Positions 25,233-33,865 of a stretch of DNA of 64,000 bases are shown here, in pieces (within the stretch, counting starts at the first letter, position 1; each line of letters begins with the position of its first letter). This DNA is from an uncultured Selenomonadales bacterium (GTDB lineage: Bacteria > Bacillota > Negativicutes > Selenomonadales > Selenomonadaceae), in NCBI GenBank assembly GCA_900315155.1, contig OMYB01000012.1, positions 1 through 64,000 of the forward strand. The letters are read 5' to 3'. The position numbers and the translations under genes were made by a program. The notes under the pieces were generated by a model. It was not told where the DNA came from and did no database searches. It saw only the letters and a program-made list of their open reading frames with translations.

Positions 25233-26642
25233 ATGCAGGGAACCTATCGGATTCCGCGCGTTGTCATCGCGGCGGCGCAGTCTGGTTCCGGCAAGACGAC
25301 GATAGCGACGGGGCTCATGGCGGCCCTGCGGCGGAAAGGCCTCACGGTGCAGGCATTCAAGGTCGGCCCGGACTACATCGATCCCGGCTACCACCGCATT
25401 GCCTGCGGCCGTCCGGGAGAAAACCTCGACAGCTGGCTGGTGCCGGAAAAGGAACTTCCTTCTCTTTTTGCGCGTTTCTGTGAAGGTGCGGATATTGCCG
25501 TCATCGAGGGCGTTATGGGGCTCTATGATGGCGGCAGGAAAGGTGTGAGCTCGACGGCAGCCATCGCCAAGCTCCTGCATGCGCCCGTTCTGCTCGTCAT
25601 CGACGCCCATGCGATGGCAGCCTCGGCGGCGGCTGTTGCGCTCGGCTTCCGTGCCTATGATTCGGAGATAAATCTTGCCGGGGTCATCTTCAATCGGCTG
25701 GGCTCCGATTCCCATGCACAAATGGTGCGGGAGGCCTGCGAGGTAATCGGTATGCCCGTATATGGAACCATACGCAGAAATCCGGACCTCAGTACACCAG
25801 AACGGTATCTCGGCCTGCTCCCCACGCAGGAGAATGATGGCAAAGCCGTTGTGGAACGCTGGGGGACGGCCGTGGCCGATGCCGTCGCTGTCGGCAGGAT
25901 ACAGGAACTGGCATCGTCTGCGCCGCCTCTGCATGGTGTGGCTGACGATGCCACGGCGATGCAGCAATCGGAGGGAGGTGCGCCCCAGGTTCTCGTGCGC
26001 ATCGGCATTGCCCGGGATGAGGCGTTTTCCTTTTATTACGAAGCAGGGCTGCAGGAACTCCGTGTGCAGGGAGCAGAGATTGTCCCGTTCAGCCCCCTGC
26101 ATGATCGTGCGCTTCCCGAAGTGGATGGCTTGCTGATTGGCGGCGGATTCCCCGAACAGTTTGCGGCTAAGCTCGCAGCGAATGCCTCGATGCGCAGGGC
26201 TATCCGCGATCTGGCGGAGGCGGGCATGCCCATCTACGCGGAGTGCGGCGGCTACATGTATCTCATGCAGGATCTTGTCGACCAGGACGGCGCACACTGG
26301 CCGATGGCCGGCGTCTTTTCCGGGGCCGCCGTCATGACAGAGAAGCTTCAGATGGTCGGCTATGTGACGGCTGCTCTGCAGCAGGATACGATTCTCGGCA
26401 AAGCAGGGACAGAGCTGCATGGGCATGAGTTCCATTTTTCGCGCGAAGAGGATACAGAGCCCATAAAGGAGGCGCGCCCGTTCCGCTTCGTGAAATTGCG
26501 CAACGGAGATACCTATCCGGCAGGGCAGCAGGTCCACCATACGCTGGGCAGTTATCTGCATCTGAATTTTGCGGGCTGCCCGGAGGCGGCACGGCACTTC
26601 CTGGAGGAGGCGGCAGCATGGCGGGAAAAATCGTCCTCGTGA
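25233..26642 (+). CDS. cbiA: Cobyrinate a,c-diamide synthase
   Basis: ATP- and glutamine-dependent amidation of the a and c carboxylates. The N-terminal dethiobiotin-synthetase-like domain has the P-loop AAAQSGSGKTTIATGL and KVGPDYIDPGYH. The C-terminal class I glutamine amidotransferase domain has IGGGFPEQF and the nucleophile region YAECGGYMYL. It is 469 residues. It overlaps cobU by 25 nt. Confidence 0.96.
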   Translation: MQGTYRIPRVVIAAAQSGSGKTTIATGLMAALRRKGLTVQAFKVGPDYIDPGYHRIACGRPGENLDSWLVPEKELPSLFARFCEGADIAVIEGVMGLYDGGRKGVSSTAAIAKLLHAPVLLVIDAHAMAASAAAVALGFRAYDSEINLAGVIFNRLGSDSHAQMVREACEVIGMPVYGTIRRNPDLSTPERYLGLLPTQENDGKAVVERWGTAVADAVAVGRIQELASSAPPLHGVADDATAMQQSEGGAPQVLVRIGIARDEAFSFYYEAGLQELRVQGAEIVPFSPLHDRALPEVDGLLIGGGFPEQFAAKLAANASMRRAIRDLAEAGMPIYAECGGYMYLMQDLVDQDGAHWPMAGVFSGAAVMTEKLQMVGYVTAALQQDTILGKAGTELHGHEFHFSREEDTEPIKEARPFRFVKLRNGDTYPAGQQVHHTLGSYLHLNFAGCPEAARHFLEEAAAWREKSSS

Positions 26643-27184
26643 CGGGCGGAGCGCGTAGCGGCAAGTCCTCGTTTGCCGAGCGCTACGTCAAAACATACGG
26701 CAGGCATATCGCCTACATCGCGACGGCTGAGGCATGGGATGACGAGATGCGTTTCCGCATCGCCCGCCACCGCCAGGCGCGCCCAGCGGAGTGGACGACG
26801 TATGAGGCCCCGCATGAGGCAGGGAAGGCCATCCGCGAGGCGGGGCGCGCGCACGATGCGATCCTTTTCGACTGTATCACGATGTATCTGTCGAATCTGC
26901 TCTGCAGCTTATCCGAGTGCGAGCTCCACGACGAAAAGAAGGTCTATGAAGCAGCGGCAGATTGCGTAGCGGAGCTCATCGATGCAGCGAAGGCGTCAGG
27001 CAGTATGGTCGTGTTCGTGACCAATGAGGTCGGCGCGGGCATCGTGCCGGAGAACCCGCTCGCACGGCTTTACCGGGATATCGCAGGGCTCGCGAACCAG
27101 CAGCTCGCGGCAGTCTCGGACGAGGCTTATCTCATCGTTTCCGGTATCGCCGTCGACCTGCATGCGGCAGCGGTGCAGCTTTGA
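26618..27184 (+). CDS. cobU: Adenosylcobinamide kinase/guanylyltransferase
   Basis: Bifunctional nucleotide-loop assembly enzyme: it phosphorylates adenosylcobinamide and attaches GMP. The P-loop is LVTGGARSGKSSFAE. The segment YIATAEAWDDEMRFRIARHRQARP carries the guanylylation histidine, and FVTNEVGAGIVPENPLARLYRDIAGLANQ is a strong signature. It is 188 residues, normal length. Confidence 0.96.
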   Translation: MAGKIVLVTGGARSGKSSFAERYVKTYGRHIAYIATAEAWDDEMRFRIARHRQARPAEWTTYEAPHEAGKAIREAGRAHDAILFDCITMYLSNLLCSLSECELHDEKKVYEAAADCVAELIDAAKASGSMVVFVTNEVGAGIVPENPLARLYRDIAGLANQQLAAVSDEAYLIVSGIAVDLHAAAVQL

Positions 27185-27215
27185 TTTTGATTTCCAGAAT
27201 CTAGGAGGTGATCGG

Positions 27216-28760
27216 ATGGAGCAGAAGAGGAGAACCGGGAGCATCATGCTCATGGGCACGAGTTCGCATGTCGGCAAGAGCATCCTCACGACGGCACTCT
27301 GCCGGATTTTCCGTCAGGATGGGCGCAGCGTTGTGCCGTTCAAGGCGCAGAATATGGCGCTCAACTCCTTCGTGACGCGCGAAGGGCTCGAGATGGGACG
27401 CGCACAGGTCGCTCAGGCTGAGGCGGCAGGGCTGCGTCCGGTCACGGATATGAATCCCGTCCTGCTGAAGCCGACGGGAGAGGCACAGTCACAGGTCATC
27501 CTCGATGGGCGGCCGGTCGGCACGATGTCGGCGCGCGACTATCACCTGCATTATAAAGAGCAGGCTTTTGCCTCCGTCAAGGCGGCGCTCGGGCGGCTGC
27601 AGCGCGACTATGACACGCTGGTCATCGAGGGAGCGGGGAGTCCCGCCGAGGTCAACCTCCGGGATGGGGATATCGTCAACATGCGCGTGGCGCGGTATCT
27701 GCAGGCACCGGTTCTGCTCGTCGCGGATATCGATCGCGGCGGCTGCCTCGCGGCACTCGTCGGGACGCTCGAGCTTCTCGAGCCGGAGGAACGCGCTTTG
27801 GTCAAAGGGCTCGTCATCAACAAGTTCCGCGGGGATGTTTCCCTCTTTACACCGGCCGTGGATTTCTTGGAAAAGAAGACGGGCAAGCCCGTACTCGGCA
27901 TCATCCCGTATATTCCGCAGCTCGGCATCGAGGATGAGGATTCCGTTTCGCTCGAGGAAAAGGATAACCGGGAGGGGAAAGCGGCGGATATCCATATCGC
28001 CGTGATCCAGCTGCCGAAACTCTCGAATTTCACGGATTTCGATGCGCTGGCGGCGGAGCCGGACGTTTCGCTGAACTATGTGCAGACGGCAGAGGAATTG
28101 AGTCAAGGGGCATGGGACCTCATCATCCTGCCAGGCTCCAAGAGTACGAACGAGGATCGGCTCTGGCTGCGGGAACAGGGCATCGAGAAGGCACTGCGCA
28201 TCCGTGTGGATGCGGGAACGCCGCTTATCGGCATCTGCGGCGGCTACCAGATGCTGGGGGAGGAGCTCCGCGATCCGCTGCACATCGAGTCGTCCCATGA
28301 ACGCGTGCAGGGACTTGGCTATCTGCCCATGCGTACCACATTCTCGGCAGAAAAGCTCACAGTACAGGTCAAAGCGGACTGCATCGGGCTGCCTTTCATG
28401 GGGCAGGAACTGCAGGCAAAAGATATGACCGGTTATGAAATCCATGCGGGAGAAACGGTCTTTACGGAGCCTGTCATTCATCCGTTTGCCGTGCTGCAGC
28501 GCGATGGACAGGATACCGCAGATGGTGCCGTGCGTGGGCATGTCTCCGGCACCTATATCCATGGTCTCTTCGACCATGACGGGTTCCGCCGTGACCTGCT
28601 CAATGCCCTGCGCAGGCATCGCGGCCTGCCTGTGCTGCCGCAGCAGCGCAGCCGCCGGCAGGAGAAAGAGCAGGCCTATGACCATCTGGCCGCTGTCGTG
28701 CGGGAGCATCTCGATATGACAAAACTGGCCGCTATCCTGCAGGCAGGAGGTTCATTTTGA
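27216..28760 (+). CDS. cbiP: Cobyric acid synthase
   Basis: Amidates the b, d, e and g carboxylates of adenosylcobyrinate diamide. It is 514 residues with the start ATG 27216 after AGGAGGTGA. The N-terminal P-loop domain reads LMGTSSHVGKSILTTALCRIF and FKAQNMALNSFVT; GSPAEVNLRDGDIVNM follows. The C-terminal glutamine amidotransferase has GICGGYQMLGEEL and SGTYIHGLFD. Longer in-frame sequence upstream is within cobU. Confidence 0.96.
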   Translation: MEQKRRTGSIMLMGTSSHVGKSILTTALCRIFRQDGRSVVPFKAQNMALNSFVTREGLEMGRAQVAQAEAAGLRPVTDMNPVLLKPTGEAQSQVILDGRPVGTMSARDYHLHYKEQAFASVKAALGRLQRDYDTLVIEGAGSPAEVNLRDGDIVNMRVARYLQAPVLLVADIDRGGCLAALVGTLELLEPEERALVKGLVINKFRGDVSLFTPAVDFLEKKTGKPVLGIIPYIPQLGIEDEDSVSLEEKDNREGKAADIHIAVIQLPKLSNFTDFDALAAEPDVSLNYVQTAEELSQGAWDLIILPGSKSTNEDRLWLREQGIEKALRIRVDAGTPLIGICGGYQMLGEELRDPLHIESSHERVQGLGYLPMRTTFSAEKLTVQVKADCIGLPFMGQELQAKDMTGYEIHAGETVFTEPVIHPFAVLQRDGQDTADGAVRGHVSGTYIHGLFDHDGFRRDLLNALRRHRGLPVLPQQRSRRQEKEQAYDHLAAVVREHLDMTKLAAILQAGGSF

Positions 28761-29737
28761 TTACCGCAATCCTTGCATTTTTCTTTGACTGGCTCATCGG
28801 TGATCCGCAGAGCCAGTGGCATCCCGTCGCCGTCATGGGACGGTTCATCGCCTGGCTGGAGCGATTTTTCTACCGTGAGGCGCACGATCCCATGCTGAAG
28901 ATGGTCAGCGGCGCCGTGCTCGTGGCTGTCGTGCTGCTCGTGAGCTATGATGTGGCGGCGGGCATCCTGTATCTTTCCTATTTTATTCCCTATGCCTGGG
29001 GCAGTACGGTCGTGGGAGCCTTGATGCTGAGCTTCATGATCGCGCCAAAGAGCCTCGCGCAGGCAGGACGCCGTATCTACGACCTGCTCGCGGCGGGAAA
29101 ACTCCCCGAGGCGCGCAAGGCGGTCGGCGGTATCGTCGGGCGGGATACGGATAACCTGAACGACGCGGAGGTCACGCGTGCAGCGGTCGAGAGCATTGCG
29201 GAAAACACGAGTGATGGCATCATCGCGCCGCTTTTCTTCTTTGCTATCGGCGGAGTGCCGCTCGCTGTGCTCTACCGTGCGGCGAATACGATGGATTCGA
29301 TGCTCGGCTACAAGAATGAGCGATATCTTTATTTCGGAAAAGCGGCAGCGCGTCTCGATGATGTGCTGAACTTCATTCCCGCGCGCATCACGGGCCTGCT
29401 TTTCGTCATGAGTGCGTTCCTGCTGAGCTATGATGCGCATTTTGCGCTCTATATCATGCGGCGCGATGCATCGAAGCATCCGAGTCCGAATGGGGGCTGG
29501 GCTGAGGCCGCGATGGCCGGGGCACTCCACATCCGCCTCGGCGGGGAGAATTCTTATTTTGGAAAGAAATCGTTCCGCGCCTACATGGGTGAGGTGATGG
29601 AAGGCACGCATCCGCAGCATATCCTCGCGGCTATCCGCATGATGCTCACGGCGGTCATGCTGTTCCTGAGCATCGGCTTTGTCGTGTTCCAGTATCTCGG
29701 CCATTCGGCGTTCCGTCTCGACTGGCTCTTTATTTGA
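28757..29737 (+). CDS. cbiB: Adenosylcobinamide-phosphate synthase
   Basis: Integral membrane enzyme joining aminopropanol phosphate to cobyric acid; 326 residues with four or more helices. Motifs are FDWLIGDPQSQWHPVAVMGRFI, VGRDTDNLNDAEVTRAAVESIAENTSDGIIAPLFF, ANTMDSMLGYKNERY and SPNGGWAEAAMAGAL. The start is TTG 28757, overlapping the cbiP stop and six bases after AGGAGG. Confidence 0.95.
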   Translation: MITAILAFFFDWLIGDPQSQWHPVAVMGRFIAWLERFFYREAHDPMLKMVSGAVLVAVVLLVSYDVAAGILYLSYFIPYAWGSTVVGALMLSFMIAPKSLAQAGRRIYDLLAAGKLPEARKAVGGIVGRDTDNLNDAEVTRAAVESIAENTSDGIIAPLFFFAIGGVPLAVLYRAANTMDSMLGYKNERYLYFGKAAARLDDVLNFIPARITGLLFVMSAFLLSYDAHFALYIMRRDASKHPSPNGGWAEAAMAGALHIRLGGENSYFGKKSFRAYMGEVMEGTHPQHILAAIRMMLTAVMLFLSIGFVVFQYLGHSAFRLDWLFI

Positions 29738-29764
29738 ACCTTTTAATTGGAAAGAAAGGTGCGT

Positions 29765-30532
29765 ATGCGTTCTTTTATCACGGCGCTCCAGTTCCTGACA
29801 CGGCTGCATATCTGCGATCTGCCAGATCTGACGGCGGAAGATTTTGGCCGGAGTACGCGGTATTTTCCGCTCGTGGGGCTGGTGCTCGGCATCCTTCAGT
29901 GCCTCATAGCCTGGCTGCTCATCGCGTTCATGGGCTGGACGCCGTTTACGACGGCCGTGCTCCTGCTGGTGCCGCTCGCCCTGACGGGCGGCCTGCATGC
30001 CGATGGTTTCATGGATACGATGGATGGCCTGCTCTCCTGCCGCGACCGCGCGCGTATGCTCGAGATCATGAAGGACAGCCGCGTGGGCTCGTACGGTGTA
30101 CTTGCACTGATTTCCCTGCTCCTGCTCGAATGGGGTATGCTGCAGACCATGCAGCCGATGACTGCATGGCTGGCCGTGTTTACGATGCCCATCATCGGAC
30201 GTATGGCGATGGTTTTGGCCGTTGGCTGCTTTCCTTACGCGCGTCCTGAGGGCATGGGAAAGATATTCGCGGAAATGGCAGGACGGGACACCATTGCCTT
30301 TGCTTTTTTTTGCACGCTGCTGGTTCTCGTACCCTGCGGGCCAATGGCTTTGCTGGCACTGTCAGCCGGGCTGTGTTTTGCCATGCTCTGGTGCCATCAT
30401 GCGGCGGTAAAGCTCGGCGGTCTCACGGGCGATGTCTACGGTGCGACGGAACTCATGACAGAGGGTGTGGCCCTGTTTGTCCTTATGCTGGTATCTCATG
30501 CAGGATGGTCCCTGCATTTATTATGGAAATAA
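29765..30532 (+). CDS. cobS: Adenosylcobinamide-GDP ribazoletransferase (cobalamin synthase)
   Basis: Membrane enzyme joining adenosylcobinamide-GDP with alpha-ribazole(-5'-P). It is 255 residues with about six helices. The signature is PLALTGGLHADGFMDTMDGLLSCRDRARMLEIMKDSRVGSYG. The start ATG 29765 follows GAAAGG. A competing open frame at 29734-30249 overlaps in another frame and is a shadow. Confidence 0.95.
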   Translation: MRSFITALQFLTRLHICDLPDLTAEDFGRSTRYFPLVGLVLGILQCLIAWLLIAFMGWTPFTTAVLLLVPLALTGGLHADGFMDTMDGLLSCRDRARMLEIMKDSRVGSYGVLALISLLLLEWGMLQTMQPMTAWLAVFTMPIIGRMAMVLAVGCFPYARPEGMGKIFAEMAGRDTIAFAFFCTLLVLVPCGPMALLALSAGLCFAMLWCHHAAVKLGGLTGDVYGATELMTEGVALFVLMLVSHAGWSLHLLWK

Positions 30533-30548
30533 AAGGGGAGGTTGCCTT

Positions 30549-31613
30549 ATGAAGCAGTATGAACATGGAGGAAATGTCTATCAGCCATCGCCGACAGGTG
30601 CATGGCTCGATTTTTCCGCAAATATCAATCCGATGGGACTCATGCCGGAGGTGCGGCAGACACTCGAGGAGCATCTCGTCGATGTCGTGAATTACCCGGA
30701 CCCGGACGCGCATGACCTCAAGGCGGCTATCGCAAAGCATTACGGTATTGGCGAGGAGTATATCCTGCCGGGCAATGGCGCGGCGGAGCTCATCTATCTC
30801 TTTTTCCAGGTGCGCCGTCTGCACCGCGTCCTCGTGCCCGTGCCAGCGTTTTCGGACTACGAGCGCGCGGCCCGTGCGGCGCGCAGTGTCGTGCAGCAGT
30901 TCGTGCTGCTGTCGGAGCATGGATTCCAGCCGGATCTGGTCAAGATGGCACAGACGGCAGCCGTCACGGACTGCTTCGTCTTCGGCAACCCGAACAATCC
31001 GACGGGCACGATCTTCACGCGAAAGGAACTCCTGCCGCTTCTCGAGCAGCTCCGCGGGGGCAGCCAGTGGATGCTCGTCGATGAGTCGTTCATGGATTTC
31101 GCCGAGGAACGGGAGGAGGCCACGCTGCTGCCGCTCGTGAAGGAATTCCCGCATCTCGTCGTCATCCATTCGCTGACGAAATTCTATGCGATGCCGGGCC
31201 TGCGCCTGGGGTTCGCCGCCTGCTCGCCGGAGCTCGTGAAGGAACTCTCTGCGGCAAAAGACGTCTGGAACGTCAACGTGCTCGCCCAGGAGGCTGGTGC
31301 TGTGGCACTTGCGCATCCGGAGTACGATGAGGCAACGCGTAAGCTCGTGCGGGAGGAGCGTGCCTTCATGCAGGGAAGGCTTTCCGCGATGCATGGCATC
31401 CGCGTACTCAATGGCGCCGCGAACTTCCTGCTGCTCGACGTGCACGGCACCGGCCACAGCAGTTCGGCCATCGCCGAGGCCCTGCGCCAGCACGGCATCC
31501 TCGTGCGCGACTGCGCGAACTACGAGAGCCTCGATGCAGGCTGGCTGCGCGTTGCGGTGCGCAAGCATGAGGAGAACGTGAAATTCCTGGAACAGTTGGA
31601 GGCTATCCTATGA
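30549..31613 (+). CDS. cobD: L-threonine-O-3-phosphate decarboxylase
   Basis: PLP-dependent fold-type I enzyme making (R)-1-amino-2-propanol phosphate for CbiB. Signatures are YEHGGNVYQ, LDFSANINPMGL, YPDPDAHDLKAAIAKHYG, NGAAELIY, FGNPNNPTGT, and SLTKFYAMPGLRLGFA with the PLP lysine in SLTKF. It is 354 residues, without the extra C-terminal zinc domain of some homologues. The start ATG 30549 has GGGGAGG upstream. Confidence 0.94.
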   Translation: MKQYEHGGNVYQPSPTGAWLDFSANINPMGLMPEVRQTLEEHLVDVVNYPDPDAHDLKAAIAKHYGIGEEYILPGNGAAELIYLFFQVRRLHRVLVPVPAFSDYERAARAARSVVQQFVLLSEHGFQPDLVKMAQTAAVTDCFVFGNPNNPTGTIFTRKELLPLLEQLRGGSQWMLVDESFMDFAEEREEATLLPLVKEFPHLVVIHSLTKFYAMPGLRLGFAACSPELVKELSAAKDVWNVNVLAQEAGAVALAHPEYDEATRKLVREERAFMQGRLSAMHGIRVLNGAANFLLLDVHGTGHSSSAIAEALRQHGILVRDCANYESLDAGWLRVAVRKHEENVKFLEQLEAIL

Positions 31614-32230
31614 CACACCTTATTCTCGTACGGCATGGACAGACGGAGTGGAACCTGAATGGCAAGTATCAGGGGCAGTCGGACGTGCCGCTCACGGAGC
31701 GTGGCAGGAAACAGGCGCAGCTCCTTGCCGAGCATTTTCCAGTGGATCACGTCGATGCCATCTATTGCAGTACGCTTTGCCGCGCGCGCGTGACGGCGGA
31801 GACGATTGCGGCCCGTTTCGGACTTACGGTAAAGCCGGATCCTGCGTTCCGGGAGCTTTCCTTTGGTGACTGGGAAGGCCTGACGTATCAGCAGATCGTT
31901 GAGGGCTGGCCGGAGGGCATGGCAAATTTCCTCCATCACCCGGATATCCTGCAGATTCCGCATGGAGAAAGTTTTCCGCAGCTGCAGGAACGCGGCATGA
32001 AGCGTCTGAACGAAGTCCTGGCTGAGCACAAAGATCAGACAATCGTCGTCGTCTGCCACGGAGCCATCCTGCGCTCGCTGCTCTGCGCCATCCTCGGTAT
32101 ACCCCTTGCCAATGTCTGGCGCATCCGCCAGTTCAACACGGCTGTGGATATGGTGGATTACGATGCGGATAACTTCCCGACGGTCTCAGTTATCAACAGC
32201 GTATCCCATCTGCCTGTGGATATGCGGTGA
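31610..32230 (+). CDS. cobC: Alpha-ribazole phosphatase (histidine phosphatase family)
   Basis: A 206-residue phosphoglycerate-mutase-like phosphatase. The catalytic LVRHGQTEWNLNGKYQGQSDVPLTE is at the N-terminus, ELSFGDWEGLTY follows, and the second histidine lies in VVCHGAIL. Its place at the end of the cobalamin run and overlap with cobD support the CobC assignment; sequence alone would only give a histidine phosphatase. Confidence 0.88.
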   Translation: MTHLILVRHGQTEWNLNGKYQGQSDVPLTERGRKQAQLLAEHFPVDHVDAIYCSTLCRARVTAETIAARFGLTVKPDPAFRELSFGDWEGLTYQQIVEGWPEGMANFLHHPDILQIPHGESFPQLQERGMKRLNEVLAEHKDQTIVVVCHGAILRSLLCAILGIPLANVWRIRQFNTAVDMVDYDADNFPTVSVINSVSHLPVDMR

Positions 32231-32239
32231 GGTTCAGAC

Positions 32240-32264
32240 TTATCCACAGAAAAGTTGTGGATTT
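32240..32264. repeat. DnaA-box-like inverted repeat upstream of rplM
   Basis: TTATCCACA (32240-32248) matches the DnaA-box consensus exactly. An inverted imperfect copy TGTGGATTT lies at 32256-32264. They flank a 7-nt centre 13 bp before the rplM -35. As RNA it could also fold as a hairpin ending cobC transcription, but no T-run follows. Confidence 0.5.
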
Positions 32265-32277
32265 GATAAAAAAGTTC

Positions 32278-32306
32278 TTGACTTGCCTATCGATTTTGAG
32301 TAGAAT
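32278..32306 (+). promoter_or_regulatory. Sigma-A promoter for rplM-rpsI
   Basis: TTGACT (32278-32283) and TAGAAT (32301-32306) with a 17-bp spacer. Confidence 0.75.
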
Positions 32307-32413
32307 ATTTCTATGTGATGTTACGGACCGTGTTTCCATTAGCCCCGGAGGCCGGCGGGAACGTCATGATGTAAGAATTACAAGACGATCGCTATAAAAG
32401 GGGGAAAAATCGC
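32307..32413 (+). ncRNA. Possible L13 ribosomal-protein leader
   Basis: About 100 nt of untranslated leader with a GC-rich core (CCCCGGAGGCCGGCGGG, around 32343-32359) lies between the promoter and rplM. L13 leaders that bind L13 are known in Firmicutes. I could not confirm a consensus fold by eye, so this is by position only. Confidence 0.3.
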
Positions 32414-32854
32414 ATGAAGACAACGTTTATGGCAAACGCATCCAATATCGAGCGTAAATGGTATGTTGTAGACGCTGAAGGCCAGACTGTCGGTCGCCTC
32501 GCGGCTGAAGTTGCAAAAGTTCTTCGCGGTAAAAATAAGCCGACCTTTACTCCGCATGTTGACACGGGTGATTATGTCATTGTCGTCAATGCAGACAAGG
32601 TTAAGTTCACGGGCAAGAAACTCGTCAAGAAGACGTATTTCCGTCATTCCGGTTATCAGGGTGGCACGACGTTCACGCCGGCTGGCCAGATGCTGGCGCG
32701 TTTCCCGGAGCGCGTTGTGGAGCACGCTGTCAAAGGCATGCTGCCGCACAACCGCCTCGGCGCTCAGATGTTCCGCAAGCTCAGCGTCTATGCTGGTCCG
32801 GAGCATCCGCATGCAGCGCAGAAGCCGGAGAAGCTCGAGCTGAACATCCGTTAA
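32414..32854 (+). CDS. rplM: 50S ribosomal protein L13
   Basis: Large-subunit protein acting early in 50S assembly. It is 146 residues: [29 protein letters not shown] at the N-terminus, [16 protein letters not shown], and the C-terminal [34 protein letters not shown] typical of bacterial L13. It is followed 24 bp later by rpsI, the universal pairing. Confidence 0.98.
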   Translation: MKTTFMANASNIERKWYVVDAEGQTVGRLAAEVAKVLRGKNKPTFTPHVDTGDYVIVVNADKVKFTGKKLVKKTYFRHSGYQGGTTFTPAGQMLARFPERVVEHAVKGMLPHNRLGAQMFRKLSVYAGPEHPHAAQKPEKLELNIR

Positions 32855-32878
32855 TCTGGAAAGGGAGGAACATAACTT

Positions 32879-33271
32879 ATGGCAAATGTAAGCTACTACG
32901 GCACCGGCCGCAGAAAGACCTCGGTTGCCCGTGTTCGTCTGGTTCCAGGCGAGGGCAAGGTTACGATCAATGGCCGCGACATGGAGTCCTACTTCGGCGA
33001 GAAGACGCTGGAGCTCATCGTCCGTCAGCCGCTGAACCTCACGGAGACGAATGATAAATACGACGTTATCGCCAATGTTGCTGGCGGCGGTATTTCCGGT
33101 CAGGCCGGCGCTATCCGCCACGGTATCACGCGTGCCCTCATGGCTATGGATGCAGACCTGCGTCCGGCCCTGAAGAAGGCTGGCTTCGTTACGCGCGACC
33201 CGCGCGAAAAAGAGCGCCGCAAGTACGGTCTCAAGAAAGCCCGCAAGGCAAGCCAGTTCTCCAAGCGTTAA
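32879..33271 (+). CDS. rpsI: 30S ribosomal protein S9
   Basis: A 130-residue small-subunit head protein. [16 protein letters not shown] starts it, [19 protein letters not shown] is central, and the conserved basic tail ending SQFSKR reaches the P-site tRNA. GGGAGG precedes ATG 32879. A GNRA-loop terminator follows. Confidence 0.98.
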   Translation: MANVSYYGTGRRKTSVARVRLVPGEGKVTINGRDMESYFGEKTLELIVRQPLNLTETNDKYDVIANVAGGGISGQAGAIRHGITRALMAMDADLRPALKKAGFVTRDPREKERRKYGLKKARKASQFSKR

Positions 33272-33291
33272 TCCGCTATTCGAGAAGTTTC

Positions 33292-33320
33292 AATCCGCAG
33301 AGCAATCTGCGGATTTTTGT
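33292..33320 (+). terminator. Terminator of rplM-rpsI
   Basis: ATCCGCAGA (33293-33301) pairs with TCTGCGGAT (33306-33314) around a GCAA tetraloop, followed by TTTTTGTTTT. Confidence 0.85.
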
Positions 33321-33343
33321 TTTGCGGAAAGAACGATATACCG

Positions 33344-33382
33344 AAAAAAGCCCGGCGGAACACGATTCCGTCGGGCTTTTCG
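33344..33382. terminator. Bidirectional terminator between rpsI and small convergent gene
   Basis: AAAAAAGCCCGGCGGAA pairs imperfectly with TTCCGTCGGGCTTTT around a short loop. It has A-run and T-run on opposite sides and so can serve both strands. Confidence 0.8.
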
Positions 33383-33392
33383 CGTGAAAGGC

Positions 33393-33599
33393 TTATTTCT
33401 TGAGAGCCTCTTTGAGGATCTCGGTCGTTGCCTCTTTGACGACGACGAGCACATCCTTTAGGAGTGCATTGTACATATCGCCACCATCGACAACACCACG
33501 GCCATTTTCCGTGATAAAGAACTTATTCGGATGCTCATTGTTTTTGTAAGCCTCCGCCAGTTTCGTCTCCACGAGCTTCTCGATATCCTGATCGGTCAT
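33393..33599 (-). CDS. Small hypothetical protein (68 aa)
   Basis: A 68-residue, mostly helical, slightly acidic protein starting MTDQDIEKLVETKLAEAY and ending in an amphipathic VVVKEATTEILKEALKK helix. I recognise no family. It looks genuine: AGAGGTG lies eight bases before the ATG, a candidate promoter is upstream, and it ends at a strong terminator. It is convergent with rpsI. Confidence 0.7.
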   Translation of the reverse strand: MTDQDIEKLVETKLAEAYKNNEHPNKFFITENGRGVVDGGDMYNALLKDVLVVVKEATTEILKEALKK

Positions 33600-33634
33600 G
33601 AAAAAACACCTCTTTTCCCTAAAACGCTACTGTT

Positions 33635-33663
33635 ATTATACGACATCCGGACCGAAATGTCCT
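33635..33663 (-). promoter_or_regulatory. Candidate promoter of the 68-aa gene
   Basis: On the minus strand AGGACA (33658-33663) and TATAAT (33635-33640) are 17 bp apart. Confidence 0.55.
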
Positions 33664-33865
33664 TCTTTTTATGCAAACTCTTTTTTGCCATGTGAACCGA
33701 CAAACCGGGATAGTTTCTTACGATTCCATCATGGAAAGAAAATTCCTTTATAACGACGGGCTAAAGGGAAACTAAATCAGCGCCCCTATACTGAGACCAT
33801 CAGAAGAATAAAAACTCGTCATTTACAGAAATTTTCATGGACATCACAGAAAGGGTTGTTCAATC

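Noticed and set aside
29734-30249. 171-codon frame at the start of cobS
   Set aside because: It overlaps cobS in another frame; only the cobS frame gives the membrane enzyme with its signature motif.
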